Assembly: GCF_002532045.1 (NCBI RefSeq)
Contig: NZ_NWTG01000038.1
Location: 1 to 55,635 of the forward strand
Reading direction: 5' to 3'
DNA: 55,635 nt
Source: Bradyrhizobium sp. C9
Lineage (GTDB): Bacteria > Pseudomonadota > Alphaproteobacteria > Rhizobiales > Xanthobacteraceae
Below are positions 18,263-30,100 of the stretch, piece after piece; position 1 is the first letter of the stretch, and every line of letters begins with the position of its first letter. The translations under genes and the position numbers were made by a program. The notes below the pieces were generated by a model that saw only the letters and a program-made list of their open reading frames with translations, did not search any database and was not told where the DNA came from.

Positions 18263-19081
18263 CTACGCCTTGAAATAGGCGATCTGCGTCGTGGTGGCGA
18301 GCAGGCGGCCGGACGGCGACCACAATTCGCCGTGCTGGTCCCCATAGCTCTTGTGGAAGGTCTTGGCGTCGGCGGTGGCGAGCACGCGGGTGGTATCCTC
18401 CGCATCCATGTCGGCCAGGTCGGCGTGGAAATAGGTCGTCAGCGACACCGTGCCGAACGGCACCAGCTCCTGCCGCGCGTGGAACACGCGGCCGAAGAAC
18501 GCATCGGACATCGACATCAGCGACAGCGCATCGAGCTTGCGCGGCACGCGGTCGGCAATCCAGAGCTTGGAGTAGGGGCTCAATGGTTGCTTCGCAGCGC
18601 CGCCGCCGAGTTTCGGTTCGCCCTCGGCGAAGCGGAAATCATACTGGTTGGCCCAGGTCATCGCGAGCTTCGGATAAGGCCTGAGCTGCTCGAACGGGAT
18701 CGCGCCGGGAAACTCGGCGGGCTGGTGCGACCAGGACGGGCGGCGCTCGGCGAAAACGGCCGTCGCCAAGGTCGTGACCTCGCCGCCGCCCTGCGTCATC
18801 TCGACCGACCAGTGCTGGCTCGAGCGGTTGCTTCTGACCAGGCGGACATCGAGATCGAACACGCCCTCGGCGACCGGCGCGCAGTAATTGACCGTCAGCG
18901 CCAGCGGATCGCCCGCGCGCTGCGGGTGCTGCATCAGGGCGCGCAGGATCGTCGCGGCGGTGCAGCCGCCGAACGGGCCGACGAACGCCCAGTAGTCCGG
19001 GCTGGTCCGTCCCTGCCAGCGGCTGTCGCCGGCAGTCACGGCGGTGGCTTCATCGAAAAGGTGCGGAGCCTTGGTGAGCAT
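18263..19081 (-). CDS. acyl-CoA thioesterase family protein (double hot-dog)
   Basis: 272 residues. The N-terminal FGGCTAATILRALMQHP and the C-terminal FHADLADMDAED segments fit the TesB-like double hot-dog group, in which two thioesterase folds are fused in one chain. Members hydrolyse acyl-CoA to free acid and CoA in the cytoplasm. The substrate chain length cannot be told. It lies on the minus strand between arginase and glycogen phosphorylase with about 125-190 bp on each side, so it is probably transcribed alone. The start is the ATG at 19081. Confidence 0.82.
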   Translation of the reverse strand: MLTKAPHLFDEATAVTAGDSRWQGRTSPDYWAFVGPFGGCTAATILRALMQHPQRAGDPLALTVNYCAPVAEGVFDLDVRLVRSNRSSQHWSVEMTQGGGEVTTLATAVFAERRPSWSHQPAEFPGAIPFEQLRPYPKLAMTWANQYDFRFAEGEPKLGGGAAKQPLSPYSKLWIADRVPRKLDALSLMSMSDAFFGRVFHARQELVPFGTVSLTTYFHADLADMDAEDTTRVLATADAKTFHKSYGDQHGELWSPSGRLLATTTQIAYFKA

Positions 19082-19206
19082 GCAGATCTTTCAATATTGG
19101 CTGGCACTTCCGTCATCGCCAGGAGCAATGACGCTCGACATGCAATAGCTCGGCAAGGATGCCGAATTCAATGACGTCGGACGTAATCGATTTCCGTATC
19201 TCGGGA

Positions 19207-21726
<2,520 letters not shown>

Positions 21727-21741
21727 TCCTGCCGTTCAGAG

Positions 21742-21778
21742 GTCCGGATCATGATGCGATCATAGTGTCCGGATCATG
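21742..21778. promoter_or_regulatory. 12-bp direct repeats upstream of glgP
   Basis: GTCCGGATCATG occurs at 21742-21753 and again at 21767-21778, a spacing of 25 bp start to start (about two and a half helix turns), just upstream of the glgP start. It could be a tandem regulator site; nothing else supports this. Confidence 0.25.
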
Positions 21779-21961
21779 CCCCAGGTCGATGATACGCGCG
21801 TTGCGTGGCAACCGGAACCGCGGGGAACGTTGCCGTGCATGGCGCTGCCGATATTTTATGCAAGGACCGGGCCGATTTGGGAGCCTTCGGAACCGCCATT
21901 GCCGGTGCTACGATCGGCGGTGAAAGCCGGAATTTTGCGACCATTTGACGGAGGATGCGCG

Positions 21962-22195
21962 ATGAGACTCCTGATCGAGATCGCGGCCGCGGCGTTGCTC
22001 ATGGTGTGCATCACGGCGACCAGCGCCGCCTATGCGGCGGGCAAACCGGGCCGCAGCGCCGACGGCCTGACTTGCGGCTTCAGCGTGGCGCAGAACGCTT
22101 CGCCGGCCGCGCGCTGCGCCGCCATCAAGCGGCAATGCGGCGGCAAGTTCTACGCGAATGCCTGCGGTGACAGGCTGCTGTCCGCAGCGAATTGA
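21962..22195 (+). CDS. small secreted Cys-containing protein
   Basis: 77 residues from the ATG at 21962, preceded by GGAGG. A signal peptide (MRLLIEIAAAALLMVCITATSAAYA) is followed by a short mature domain of about 50 residues with four cysteines (LTCGF, ARCAA, RQCGG, NACGD), likely forming two disulfides in the periplasm. I do not recognise the family. It is divergent from glgP across 235 bp. The composition matches its neighbours, so there is no sign of recent transfer. Confidence 0.65.
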   Translation: MRLLIEIAAAALLMVCITATSAAYAAGKPGRSADGLTCGFSVAQNASPAARCAAIKRQCGGKFYANACGDRLLSAAN

Positions 22196-22333
22196 GCGGC
22201 CGCACAACGCGCCTTCACGCGCGATCGGGAACACCGGAGTGATACGGATTTCCAAGGCTTAACGAGATCTTTACAAACACTCCTGTCGCTCGTGGGGCGG
22301 GCACATTTTTCAGCTCCGACGCATTTCATTCCG

Positions 22334-22380
22334 AAGCAATTTTCAACGGGCCGCTGACCTAGTCAGCGGCCCAATTGCTT
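22334..22380. other. two-part hairpin with asymmetric bulge
   Basis: An outer 8-bp stem (AAGCAATT / AATTGCTT) and an inner 11-bp stem (GGGCCGCTGAC / GTCAGCGGCCC, 3-nt loop CTA) are stacked. Six bases, TTCAAC, bulge on the 5' side only. No strong T tract follows. It may be a terminator for the small secreted gene, or a structured RNA element. Confidence 0.5.
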
Positions 22381-22421
22381 TGTGGGCAGGCATCCGCGTG
22401 ACGGAGCGACGATGCCTCCTT

Positions 22422-22822
22422 CGTCGTCCTGGCGAAAGCCAGGACCCATTACCCCAATAATCAGATGAGGCCCGAGAGGTCGTTCCAATCCGGGTTGTCC
22501 GCTTCAATCAGCTTGATCTTCCAATCGCGCTTCCAGAACTTCAGCTGCTTCTCGCGCGCGATGGCCTCCTGTGGTGTGGCGAATTCTTCGACATGAACGA
22601 GACGAAATACGCCGTACTTGTAGACGAACTTGGATCCGCGACCCGAACGATGCGGTTCGAGCCGCAGGCGAATGTCGTTCGTAACGCCGACGTAGATCGT
22701 TCCGTGATGGCGGCTCGCGAGGACGTAGACGTAGTAGCTGCTTGCAGCGCTCATGGTTTGGCCCAAGCTCGCAATGGGTCGACCAGCCGGGGTAATGGGT
22801 CCTGGCTTTCGCCAGGACGACG
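22422..22822. mobile_element. 401-bp element bounded by perfect 34-bp inverted repeats, carrying a GIY-YIG gene
   Basis: Positions 22422-22455 and 22789-22822 are exact reverse complements over 34 bp. Each arm itself folds as TCCTGGC-GAAA-GCCAGGA. The enclosed DNA is almost wholly one GIY-YIG reading frame, whose stop lies 5 bp inside the left repeat. Shorter units with the same arms but no gene occur at 30261-30382 and 37537-37657. I infer a repeat family with one gene-bearing and several gene-less members. No target-site duplication was evident. Confidence 0.6.
22461..22754 (-). CDS. GIY-YIG nuclease family protein
   Basis: 97 residues from the ATG at 22754 (MSAASSYYVYVLASRHHG). The GIY-YIG core is visible as YYVYVLAS followed by TIYVGVTND, with the catalytic-type arginines in RLRLEPHRSG and a downstream Glu in AIAREKQLKFWKRDWK. 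This is the compact single-domain form (UPF0213-like), which lacks the DNA-binding domains of homing endonucleases and UvrC. The gene fills the space between two perfect 34-bp inverted repeats, which suggests the protein may act on them. That is inference. The upstream in-frame extension runs through the repeat and is not coding. Confidence 0.85.
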   Translation of the reverse strand: MSAASSYYVYVLASRHHGTIYVGVTNDIRLRLEPHRSGRGSKFVYKYGVFRLVHVEEFATPQEAIAREKQLKFWKRDWKIKLIEADNPDWNDLSGLI

Positions 22823-22949
22823 TCCGGGGATGATCTATTAACCCATCAGAACGAATTAAGAACACTTTAGCAAGTCTTTGATATATCATTGTGATTCGGC
22901 GCCTACGCCGACACAATATCTATGGTCTCCCAGTCTCCGCGAGGACTAC

Positions 22950-23381
22950 ATGTCCACCATCGCCTTTGATCAATTCGCTCTGACCCGGATCGCCGATTTC
23001 GCGCGGTCGCTGTCGCGGCTGCATCAGGCCTCGCGGCGTCAGCCGATCGACGACGACCAGCTCGACCGCGAGTTCAATGCGGTCTGCATGTCGATCTGGG
23101 GCTACACCACGGATGATTTCAGCGACGAGCTGTTCTCGAACGAGGATCACGCCTGGCTCGATACGCTCGATGAGGCGCATGCGCGGATCTTCGCCGGCGA
23201 GCAGGGTTACGACCTCGTCGACGATCACGGCATGCTGACCGACTGGTGGGGCTATTGCTGGATGATCCTCGCCGAGAAGCGCGGCCTCCTCACCCCGGAG
23301 AACCGCGCCGCCGCGCGGGTCGCGATCGAGGAGAAATACATGGCCGCGCCGAACGTGATCGGCGTGATCGTGGCGCGCTGA
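22950..23381 (+). CDS. conserved hypothetical acidic cytoplasmic protein
   Basis: 143 residues from the ATG at 22950 (MSTIAFDQFALTRIADFARSL). It has no signal peptide or membrane segment, and is acidic and helix-rich with notable Trp residues (SIWGYTTDDFSDELF and LTDWWGYCWMILAEKRGLL). I do not recognise a domain. It faces the DUF2865 gene tail to tail with 13 bp between stops. Codon use resembles neighbouring core genes. Function unknown. Confidence 0.7.
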   Translation: MSTIAFDQFALTRIADFARSLSRLHQASRRQPIDDDQLDREFNAVCMSIWGYTTDDFSDELFSNEDHAWLDTLDEAHARIFAGEQGYDLVDDHGMLTDWWGYCWMILAEKRGLLTPENRAAARVAIEEKYMAAPNVIGVIVAR

Positions 23382-23394
23382 CGGGCTTACGCCG

Positions 23395-24192
23395 TCAGTT
23401 CGCCTCGGCCCGCTTGGCGGGCTTTGCGGCATGGCCCTTCGGCACCACCGACGATGGTGTCGCCGGCGCGACATCGCTTCTGGTTTCCGGCAGCGGCGCG
23501 TCGCTGGCGATCTCGGCGCTGACCGGTGCGACCTTCATTTCGCCGAGCCGCGCGCGGACCGCCGCGGTCAACCCGGGATAGGAGGCGATCGGCGTGAAGT
23601 CGAAGGACTGTTCGTTGCCGACGCGAACGCCGGTATAGGCGACGAGACCGTCGGTGGTTGCAATCACGTCACCGGCCTTCAGCGAGGCATCGAGCGCGAG
23701 GTCGACCGGCGCGAGCCCGGCCGGGTCGCGTCCGTTGCAGGTGCAGTCGGCGCGCAGCGCCTTGCGATAGGCGAAGGCGTTCTCGTTGTCGGTGTAGCGC
23801 TCGCCTGTGCTCGAGGCGGAGCTGTCGATATGGCTGCCGTAATAGACCTTGGTCGCGCTCGCCGGGCAGAACGCCTGGCAGAGCTGCGCCGGCGTCGCGT
23901 TGCCGCGCATCGTCAGCGGAAAATACTTGCCGTCGCAGCTGCGCACGCAATATGCCGGTCCGGAACCGGCCACGCGCGTCCCCGAGACCGGTGCGGACGT
24001 CTGCCGTTCCGGCTGCTGGTTGAGGCCGAACGGATCGGCGAAGAAATTGGCCTGCGGCGGGGCTTGCCGGCCCTGCTGCTTCTGGGAACCGCCGAAGAAG
24101 AAGTCGAACAGCCCTTCGGCCGAGACGGGAGCGGGCACGACCAGGACGGAACCCGCGAACGCAGCGGCGGCAAGCATCACGCGGCGCCGCAT
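23395..24192 (-). CDS. secreted DUF2865-domain protein
   Basis: 265 residues from the ATG at 24192, which gives a signal peptide (MRRRVMLAAAAFAGSVLVV to PVSA); an in-frame GTG at 24243 would add 17 residues. The DUF2865 core is clear: AYCVRSCDGKYFPL, then LCQAFCPASATKVYYGSHIDSS and ADCTCNGRDPAGLAPVDLALD, with six or more cysteines suited to periplasmic disulfides. The C-terminal tail is Pro/Ala/Lys-rich and of low complexity. The family is common in Rhizobiales and has no established function. The neighbour across the 3' end is the hypothetical gene at 22950. Confidence 0.85.
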   Translation of the reverse strand: MRRRVMLAAAAFAGSVLVVPAPVSAEGLFDFFFGGSQKQQGRQAPPQANFFADPFGLNQQPERQTSAPVSGTRVAGSGPAYCVRSCDGKYFPLTMRGNATPAQLCQAFCPASATKVYYGSHIDSSASSTGERYTDNENAFAYRKALRADCTCNGRDPAGLAPVDLALDASLKAGDVIATTDGLVAYTGVRVGNEQSFDFTPIASYPGLTAAVRARLGEMKVAPVSAEIASDAPLPETRSDVAPATPSSVVPKGHAAKPAKRAEAN

Positions 24193-24421
24193 GCGCCGAT
24201 CACTCAACTCTGTACGCAACGCCAACTCCACCCGACGCGCCACGCCGCGGCGACAAGCTGCCCCGGCGGATTCACCTTAAGACGGGATGGTAAACGAGCG
24301 ATTGATTTGGGGTGACGGCGTCACACGAAGGCGAGGCGGCGCGAACCGCGCTTACCTCGCCCCGCTTGCGGCGGGCTATCGCATATGCGGTTTGAGGTGC
24401 AACTGCGTCGGTACTGCGCTC

Positions 24422-24542
24422 CCTCTCCCGCTTGCGGGGGAGGGTTGGGGTGGGGGTTTCACCGCGATGGGACTCGTGGAAAGAGCCCCCACCCGGATCG
24501 CATCTAGCGATGCGATCCGGCCTCCCCCGCAAGCGGGAGAGG
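24422..24542. repeat. paired palindromic intergenic repeat (family 2), copy 1
   Basis: Inverted 22-bp ends (24422-24443 and 24521-24542, core CCTCTCCCGCTTGCGG) enclose an internal hairpin, GGATCGCATC-TAGC-GATGCGATCC, at 24495-24518. It occupies the 430-bp gap between the DUF2865 gene and pyrE. I see no gene in the rest of that gap, which downstream of the element has only short partial echoes of the arms. Confidence 0.8.
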
Positions 24543-24672
24543 CGAAGCGAGCTCGCGGATCGATCCAGTACAGGTCTCTCAACAGTTGCAAGCGGGGAGA
24601 GAGCCCAACCCTCTAACAGCGAGTTTCGCTCGTCTCGACCCCGCGAGAGCGGGGCAAGGTGAAGAGAGACCG

Positions 24673-25236
24673 TCAGTCCTTCAAAAACTCGCCGGCCTTG
24701 TACAGCGCGCGGAACGGCAAGCCGGCTTCGGCGAACGTCTCGGTCGCGCCTTCCTCGCGGTCGACCATGGTGAAGACCAGCGCGATCTCGCCGCCGGCCT
24801 CGCGCACGGCTTCCACCGCCTTCAGCGCCGAGCCGCCTGTCGTGGTGACGTCCTCGACGATCACGATGCGCTTGCCCGCGAGGCTCTCGCCCTTGGCGAG
24901 CCCTTCGACGGCGAGCCGTGCGCCGTGCTCCTTCGGCTTCTTGCGCACGAAGAACGCCGCGATCGGATGACCCTTCAGCCATGACAGCTGCGCGATGGCG
25001 CCGGCGAGCGGCACCGCGCCCATCTCGAGCCCGCCGACGAAATCGAGCCGGTCGTCCTTCAGCGCCTCATAGGTGAGTTCGGCGAGCAGCGCTGCGCCCT
25101 CGGGGTCGAGCATCGTCGGCTTCAGGTTGAAATAGAAATCGCTCTTGCGGCCCGACGCCAACGTGATCTCGCCGCGGCCGAACGAGCGCTTGCGGATGAT
25201 CTCGGCGAGGCGGGCGCGGGAGGCTGATTTGGACAA
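24673..25236 (-). CDS. pyrE: orotate phosphoribosyltransferase
   Basis: 187 residues from a TTG at 25236 (read as MSKSASRARLAEIIRKRSF), the usual N-terminus in this group, with an AAGGGA ribosome-binding sequence. An ATG at 25308 would add 24 atypical residues. The PRPP-binding loop is VIVEDVTTTGGSALKAVEAV. It joins orotate and PRPP to give OMP in pyrimidine synthesis in the cytoplasm. It stands alone. Its 3' flank carries family 2 repeat DNA and its 5' flank faces the GST gene. Confidence 0.96.
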   Translation of the reverse strand: MSKSASRARLAEIIRKRSFGRGEITLASGRKSDFYFNLKPTMLDPEGAALLAELTYEALKDDRLDFVGGLEMGAVPLAGAIAQLSWLKGHPIAAFFVRKKPKEHGARLAVEGLAKGESLAGKRIVIVEDVTTTGGSALKAVEAVREAGGEIALVFTMVDREEGATETFAEAGLPFRALYKAGEFLKD

Positions 25237-25440
25237 AGGCTTTTTCCCTTGAGGGTTTCTTTGGGGGCTTTGAGGCGGCCGGCAATCTATCGGCGGTCCG
25301 GCGCACATTCCAGCGCGGAAACCCCGCCGTCAACAGTGCCCGCGCCGCCATTTCAGCGCAGCCGTGTGCCGAAAGCGCGGGTTGTGCGCCCGTTCCAATC
25401 CCCCTAAAGCAGGCGCCAAACACTTGCGAGGGAAGCGGAA

Positions 25441-26067
25441 ATGACCATCGAGCTGCACACCTGGAACACGCCGAATGGCCGCAAGATCTCGGTGGCGCTG
25501 GAGGAAATGGGGCTGCCCTACAAGGTGATCCCGGTGAATATCGGCAAGGGCGAGCAGATGGCGCCCGCCTTCCTCGCCATCAGCCCGAACAACAAGATCC
25601 CGGCGATCGTCGATCCGGACGGCCCCGGCGGCAAGCCGGTCAGCATCTTCGAGTCCGGCGCGATCCTGCTCTATCTCGGCGAGAAGACCGGCAAGTTCCT
25701 GCCGAAACCGCTCATCGAGCGGATCCCGGTCTATGAGTGGCTGATGTGGCAGATGGGCGGCTTCGGCCCGATGCCGGGCCAGGTGCACCATTTCATCGCG
25801 CTCGAGAACGAGCAGGACCGCGCCTATGGCCTGAAGCGCTACATGGCCGAGACGCGGCGGCTCTACGGCGTGCTGGACCGCCGGCTTCAGGGGCGCGACT
25901 TCGTCGCCGGCGATCTGTCGGTGGCCGATTTCGCCATCCTCGGCTGGGCCTGGCGCCATCCGCGCCACAAGGTCGAGCTATCAGACACTCCCAACGTCAA
26001 GCGCTGGTACGAGACGCTGATGGCCCGCCCGGCGACGAAGCGCGGCATGGACGCGAAGCTGGATTGA
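25441..26067 (+). CDS. glutathione S-transferase family protein
   Basis: 208 residues with a thioredoxin-fold N-terminal domain (TWNTPNGRKISVALEEMGLPYKV, and NNKIPAIVD with the cis-proline; FESGAILLYLGEK binds the glutathione gamma-glutamyl group) and a helical C-terminal domain (LSVADFAILGWAWRH). It looks like the YfcG/YghU-like disulfide-reductase subgroup, with Asn or Thr rather than Ser/Tyr near the active site. Cytoplasmic. The physiological substrate is unknown. It converges with the LysE gene across a family 2 repeat. Confidence 0.9.
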   Translation: MTIELHTWNTPNGRKISVALEEMGLPYKVIPVNIGKGEQMAPAFLAISPNNKIPAIVDPDGPGGKPVSIFESGAILLYLGEKTGKFLPKPLIERIPVYEWLMWQMGGFGPMPGQVHHFIALENEQDRAYGLKRYMAETRRLYGVLDRRLQGRDFVAGDLSVADFAILGWAWRHPRHKVELSDTPNVKRWYETLMARPATKRGMDAKLD

Positions 26068-26081
26068 AGAGCGGCGGAGCG

Positions 26082-26229
26082 TTCTCCCCTTTTCCCCTTG
26101 TGGGAGAAGGTGGCGCGAAGCGACGGATGAGGGGTTGTCTCCGCGAGTGAGCTCGTGGAGAGAGACCCCTCACCCGGCTGCACCTCGCTCCGCTCGATTT
26201 CGCCACCCTCTCCCACAAGGGGAGAGGGT
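26082..26229. repeat. paired palindromic intergenic repeat (family 2), copy 2
   Basis: The arms CCTTGTGGGAGAAGGTGGCG (26096-26115) and CGCCACCCTCTCCCACAAGG (26201-26220) are inverted with one mismatch, and outer C/T-rich and G/A-rich flanks extend the pairing. It fills the gap between the convergent GST and LysE genes. Confidence 0.75.
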
Positions 26230-26234
26230 ACTTC

Positions 26235-26870
26235 CTACGCCCGCCTTGCCTCGAGCGCCATCTTCATCGCCAGCCCCGCGAGCACCGTGCCCATCAGCCA
26301 GCGCTGCACCAGCAGCCAGGTCGGGCGGGTGCCGAGGAACACCGCGATCGAGCCGGCGGCGAGTGCGATCATCGCATTGACGCTGACACTGATCACGATC
26401 TGGATCGAACCGAGCGCGAGCGACTGCGTCAGCACGCTGCCGCCGGCCGGATCGATGAACTGCGGCAGCAGCGCGAGATAAAGCATCGCGATCTTCGGGT
26501 TCAGCAGGTTGGTGAGGAAGCCCATCGCGAACAATTTGCGCGGGCCGTCGACCTTCAGCGCCTTGACCTGGAACGGTGAGCGGCCGCCCGGCTTCAGCGC
26601 CTGCCACGCCAGCCAGAGCAGATAGCCCGCGCCCGCAAAGCGCAGCGCGTCATAGGCGTAGGGAATCGCGAACAGCAGCGCGGTGATGCCGAACGCCGCG
26701 CACAGCATGTAGAACACGAAGCCGAGCGCGACGCCGCCGAGCGAGACGATGCCGGCCGCCGGCCCCTGCGTGATCGAGCGCGAGATCAGGTACATCATGT
26801 TCGGCCCCGGCGTCAGCACCATGCCGAGGCAGACGAGCGCAAAGCCGAGCAACGCGGATGTGTGGGGCAT
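26235..26870 (-). CDS. LysE/RhtB-family amino-acid exporter
   Basis: 211 residues from the ATG at 26870 (MPHTSALLGFALVCLG). It has about six hydrophobic segments and the family hallmark LTPGPNMMYLISRSITQGPAAGIVSLGGVALG, followed by the paired helix FAGAGYLLWLAWQAL. LysE/RhtB proteins export amino acids or their analogues across the inner membrane. The substrate is not predictable from sequence. No LysR-type regulator is adjacent. The stop lies 5 bp from a family 2 repeat that could end transcription. Confidence 0.9.
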   Translation of the reverse strand: MPHTSALLGFALVCLGMVLTPGPNMMYLISRSITQGPAAGIVSLGGVALGFVFYMLCAAFGITALLFAIPYAYDALRFAGAGYLLWLAWQALKPGGRSPFQVKALKVDGPRKLFAMGFLTNLLNPKIAMLYLALLPQFIDPAGGSVLTQSLALGSIQIVISVSVNAMIALAAGSIAVFLGTRPTWLLVQRWLMGTVLAGLAMKMALEARRA

Positions 26871-26976
26871 GACCGGTCTCGCAAGGGGATACACGCACTT
26901 CTAGCGTGTCATCCGCCGCGCGGCCATGTTGGAATTGCTCTCGGAGCAATGTCGCGGCGACAGTGGTGGTGCGCTC

Positions 26977-27125
26977 CCTCGCCCCGCTCTTGCGGGGAGA
27001 GGGTTGGGGTGAGGGGCTGCATCCGCAATGTTGGTGGGATTCGAATTCGTTGAGACTCCCCCTCACCCGGATCGCATTCCGCTTCGCTCCATGCGATCCG
27101 ACCTCTCCCCGCAGGCGGGGCGAGG
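26977..27125. repeat. paired palindromic intergenic repeat (family 2), copy 3
   Basis: The left arm 26977-27003 (core CCCCGCTCTTGCGGGG) and the right arm 27102-27125 (core CCCCGCAGGCGGGG) are inverted, with TTGGGGTGAGGGG and CCCCTCACCC inside them. It ends 7 bp from the polA stop codon. Confidence 0.8.
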
Positions 27126-27131
27126 TGGATT

Positions 27132-30100
27132 CTAATGCGCCTCGTCCCAATTGTTGGCGGCGCGGGCATCGACCTGCAACGGCAGCGACAGGATCACCGC
27201 GGGGAAGGGCGCGTCCTGCATCACCTTCTGCACGACGGGCAGCGTCGCCGCGACCTCGTTGTCGGGCACCTCGAAGATCAGCTCGTCATGCACCTGCAGC
27301 AGCATCTGCGCGGAGAGCTTCTTCTCGGCGAGCGCGTCCTCGACCCGGATCATGGCACGGCGGATGATGTCGGCCGCGGTGCCCTGCAAGCGCGCGTTGA
27401 TCGAGGCGCGTTCGTTGAAGGCGCGCACCGAGGCGTTGGACGCCTTGATATCCGGGTAGTACATCTTACGGCCGAACAGCGTCGTCACATAGCCGTTGCG
27501 GCGGCAAGAGTCCTTGGTCTCGTCCATGTAGGCGCGGATGCCGGGGAAGCGCTCAAAGTACTTCTTGATGTAGGCGGAGGCTTCCTCGCGCGCGATGCCG
27601 AGCTGGTTGGCGAGGCCGAACGCCGAGATGCCGTAGATGATGCCGAAGTTGATCGCCTTGGCGCGGCGTCGCACCTCGCTCGGCATGTCCTTGATCGGCA
27701 CGCCGAACATTTCGGAGGCCGTCATGGCATGAATGTCGAGCCCGTCGCGGAATGCCTGGCGCAGCACCGGCACGTCGGCGATCTCGGCGAGCAGCCGCAA
27801 CTCGATCTGCGAATAGTCGGCCGACACCAGCTTGTGGCCGGGCGTCGCGATGAAGGCGCGGCGAATCTTGCGGCCGTCCTCGGTTCGCACCGGGATGTTC
27901 TGCAGGTTCGGCTCGTTCGACGACAGCCGGCCCGTCGTGGTCGCAGCCAGTGCGTAGGTGGTGTGCACGCGGTGGGTCTGCGGATTGACATAGTTGGGCA
28001 GCGCGTCGGTGTAGGTCGACTTCAGCTTCGAGACCTGGCGCCATTCCAGGATCTTCTTCGGGAAGTCGTGGCCCTGCTCGGCGAGATCGTCGAGCACCTG
28101 CGCGGTGGTCGACCAGGCGCCGGTCTTGGTCTTGGTGCCGCCGGGCAATCCCATCTTGCCGAAGATGATGTCGCCGATCTGCTTCGGGCTGCCGACATTG
28201 ACCGGCTCGCCGGCGATTTCCTGGATCTCGGCCTCGACCCGTGCCGCGGTCTGGGCGAAATCGCCCGACAGCCGCGACAGCACCTGGCGGTCGATCGAGA
28301 TGCCGCGGCGCTCCATCCGCGCCAGCACCGACACCAGCGGCCGCTCCAGCGTCTCGTAGACCGTCGTCATCCGCTCGGCGACGAGGCGCGGCTTCAGCAC
28401 CCGCCATAACCGCAGGATCAAATCGGCGCTTTCGGCCGCGTATTCGGTCGCCTTGTCGATCGTGACCTGGTCGAAGGTCAGCTTGCCCTTGCCGCTGCCG
28501 ACGAGGCCGCCGTAGCTGACGACGGCATGTCCGAACCATCGTTCGGCAAGCGCCTCCAGCGCATGCGAGCCGCGGCCGGCATCGAGCGCGTAGGACATCA
28601 GCTGCGCGTCGTCGATGTTGCGCAGCGTGACGCCGTGCTGCGCCAAGGTCACCGAGGTGAACTTGACGTTGAAGCCGACCTTCTGGATTCCGGCGGACTC
28701 CAACAGCGGCCTCAAGGCCTTCAACGCATCGGCGGTCTTGATCTGGCCGGGCGCGAGGCCGGCATCGAACAGCCCGGCGCCGCCGCCAGGCTCTCTATGG
28801 CTGAGCGGGATGTAGCAGGCATCGTTGGGCGCAACGGCGAGCGCCAGTCCCGACAACTCGGCCTGCATCGGATCGATCGATTCCGACATCGCCTCGATCG
28901 CGATGTAGCCGGTGTCGTGCGCGCGCGCGACAAAGGCGTTGAGCTGGTCGAGACTGCCGATCGCCTGGTAGGCCTTGCGATCGAAGCCGGTCTTGCGGAT
29001 CGCTTCGCCACGGGCCTCGGCCAGCGTTGCCGGCGTGCCCTTCAGGCTGGAGTTCTTGTCGTCGCGTGCACCGGTCGGCTTGGCCTTCGCAAGCGGTGCT
29101 GCGGCCGATGTCGGCGCGTCTCCCGGCGCCGGCGTCACGTCCGACGGCGGCAGCGGCGAGAACACGCTGGCGCCGCTCTTGTTGCCGGGATCGGCATCGA
29201 CGTTGGCCGGATCGATCTGCGCATAGTCGGCGACGCGGCGGGTGAGGGTGGAGAACTCCATCGCCTTGAGGAAGGCGACCAGTCGGCGCGAATCGGGCTC
29301 GTGCACCGCGAGGTCGTCGAGCGGCACCTCGAGATCGACCTTGTCGTCGAGCAGCACCAGCTGGCGCGAGATGCGCGCCTTCTCGGCGTTCTCGAGCAGC
29401 GCCTCGCGCCGCTTCGGCTGCTTGATCTCGCCGGCGCGGAACAGCAGCTGATCGAGATCGCCATATTCGATGATCAGCTGGGCGGCGGTCTTGACGCCGA
29501 TGCCGGGTACGCCAGGAACGTTGTCGGTGGAATCGCCGGCCAGCGCCTGCACCTCGACCACCTTCTCCGGCGGCACGCCGAATTTCTCGATCACTTCATC
29601 ACGGCCGATGCGGCGATCCTTCATCGTGTCGTACATCACGACGTTGTCGTTGACGAGCTGCATCAGGTCCTTGTCCGATGACACGATCGTCGTGGTCGCG
29701 CCGCGCTCGGTGGCGAGCCGCGCATAGGTCGCGATCAGATCGTCGGCCTCGAAGCCGGCCTGCTCGAGGCAGGGCAGGTCGAAAGCGCGCACCGCCTCGC
29801 GGATCAGCGCGAATTGCGGGATCAGATCGTCGGGCGCCGGCGGCCGGTGCGCCTTGTAGTCGGGATAGAGCTTGTTGCGGAACGTGATCTCCGACTTGTC
29901 GAAGATGATCGCAAGATGGGTCGGCCGATTGTCCTCCGGCATGTCGCGGAGCAGCTTCCACAGCATGTTGCAGAAGCCGAGCACGGCGTTGACCTGCAGC
30001 CCGTCGGATTTGCGGTTCAGTGGCGGCAGCGCGTGGTAGGCGCGGAAGATGTAGCCCGAACCATCGACCAGGAAGACGTGGTCCCCCTTGGCCGTGGGCT

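Noticed and set aside
18072..18323. N-terminal extension of arginase
   Set aside because: It lacks family resemblance and would overlap the neighbouring thioesterase gene; the ATG at 18071 matches the usual start.
24398..27125. Clustered palindromic repeats as a possible CRISPR array
   Set aside because: The units are large paired palindromes spread over separate gaps with coding genes between them; no regular spacers and no cas genes.
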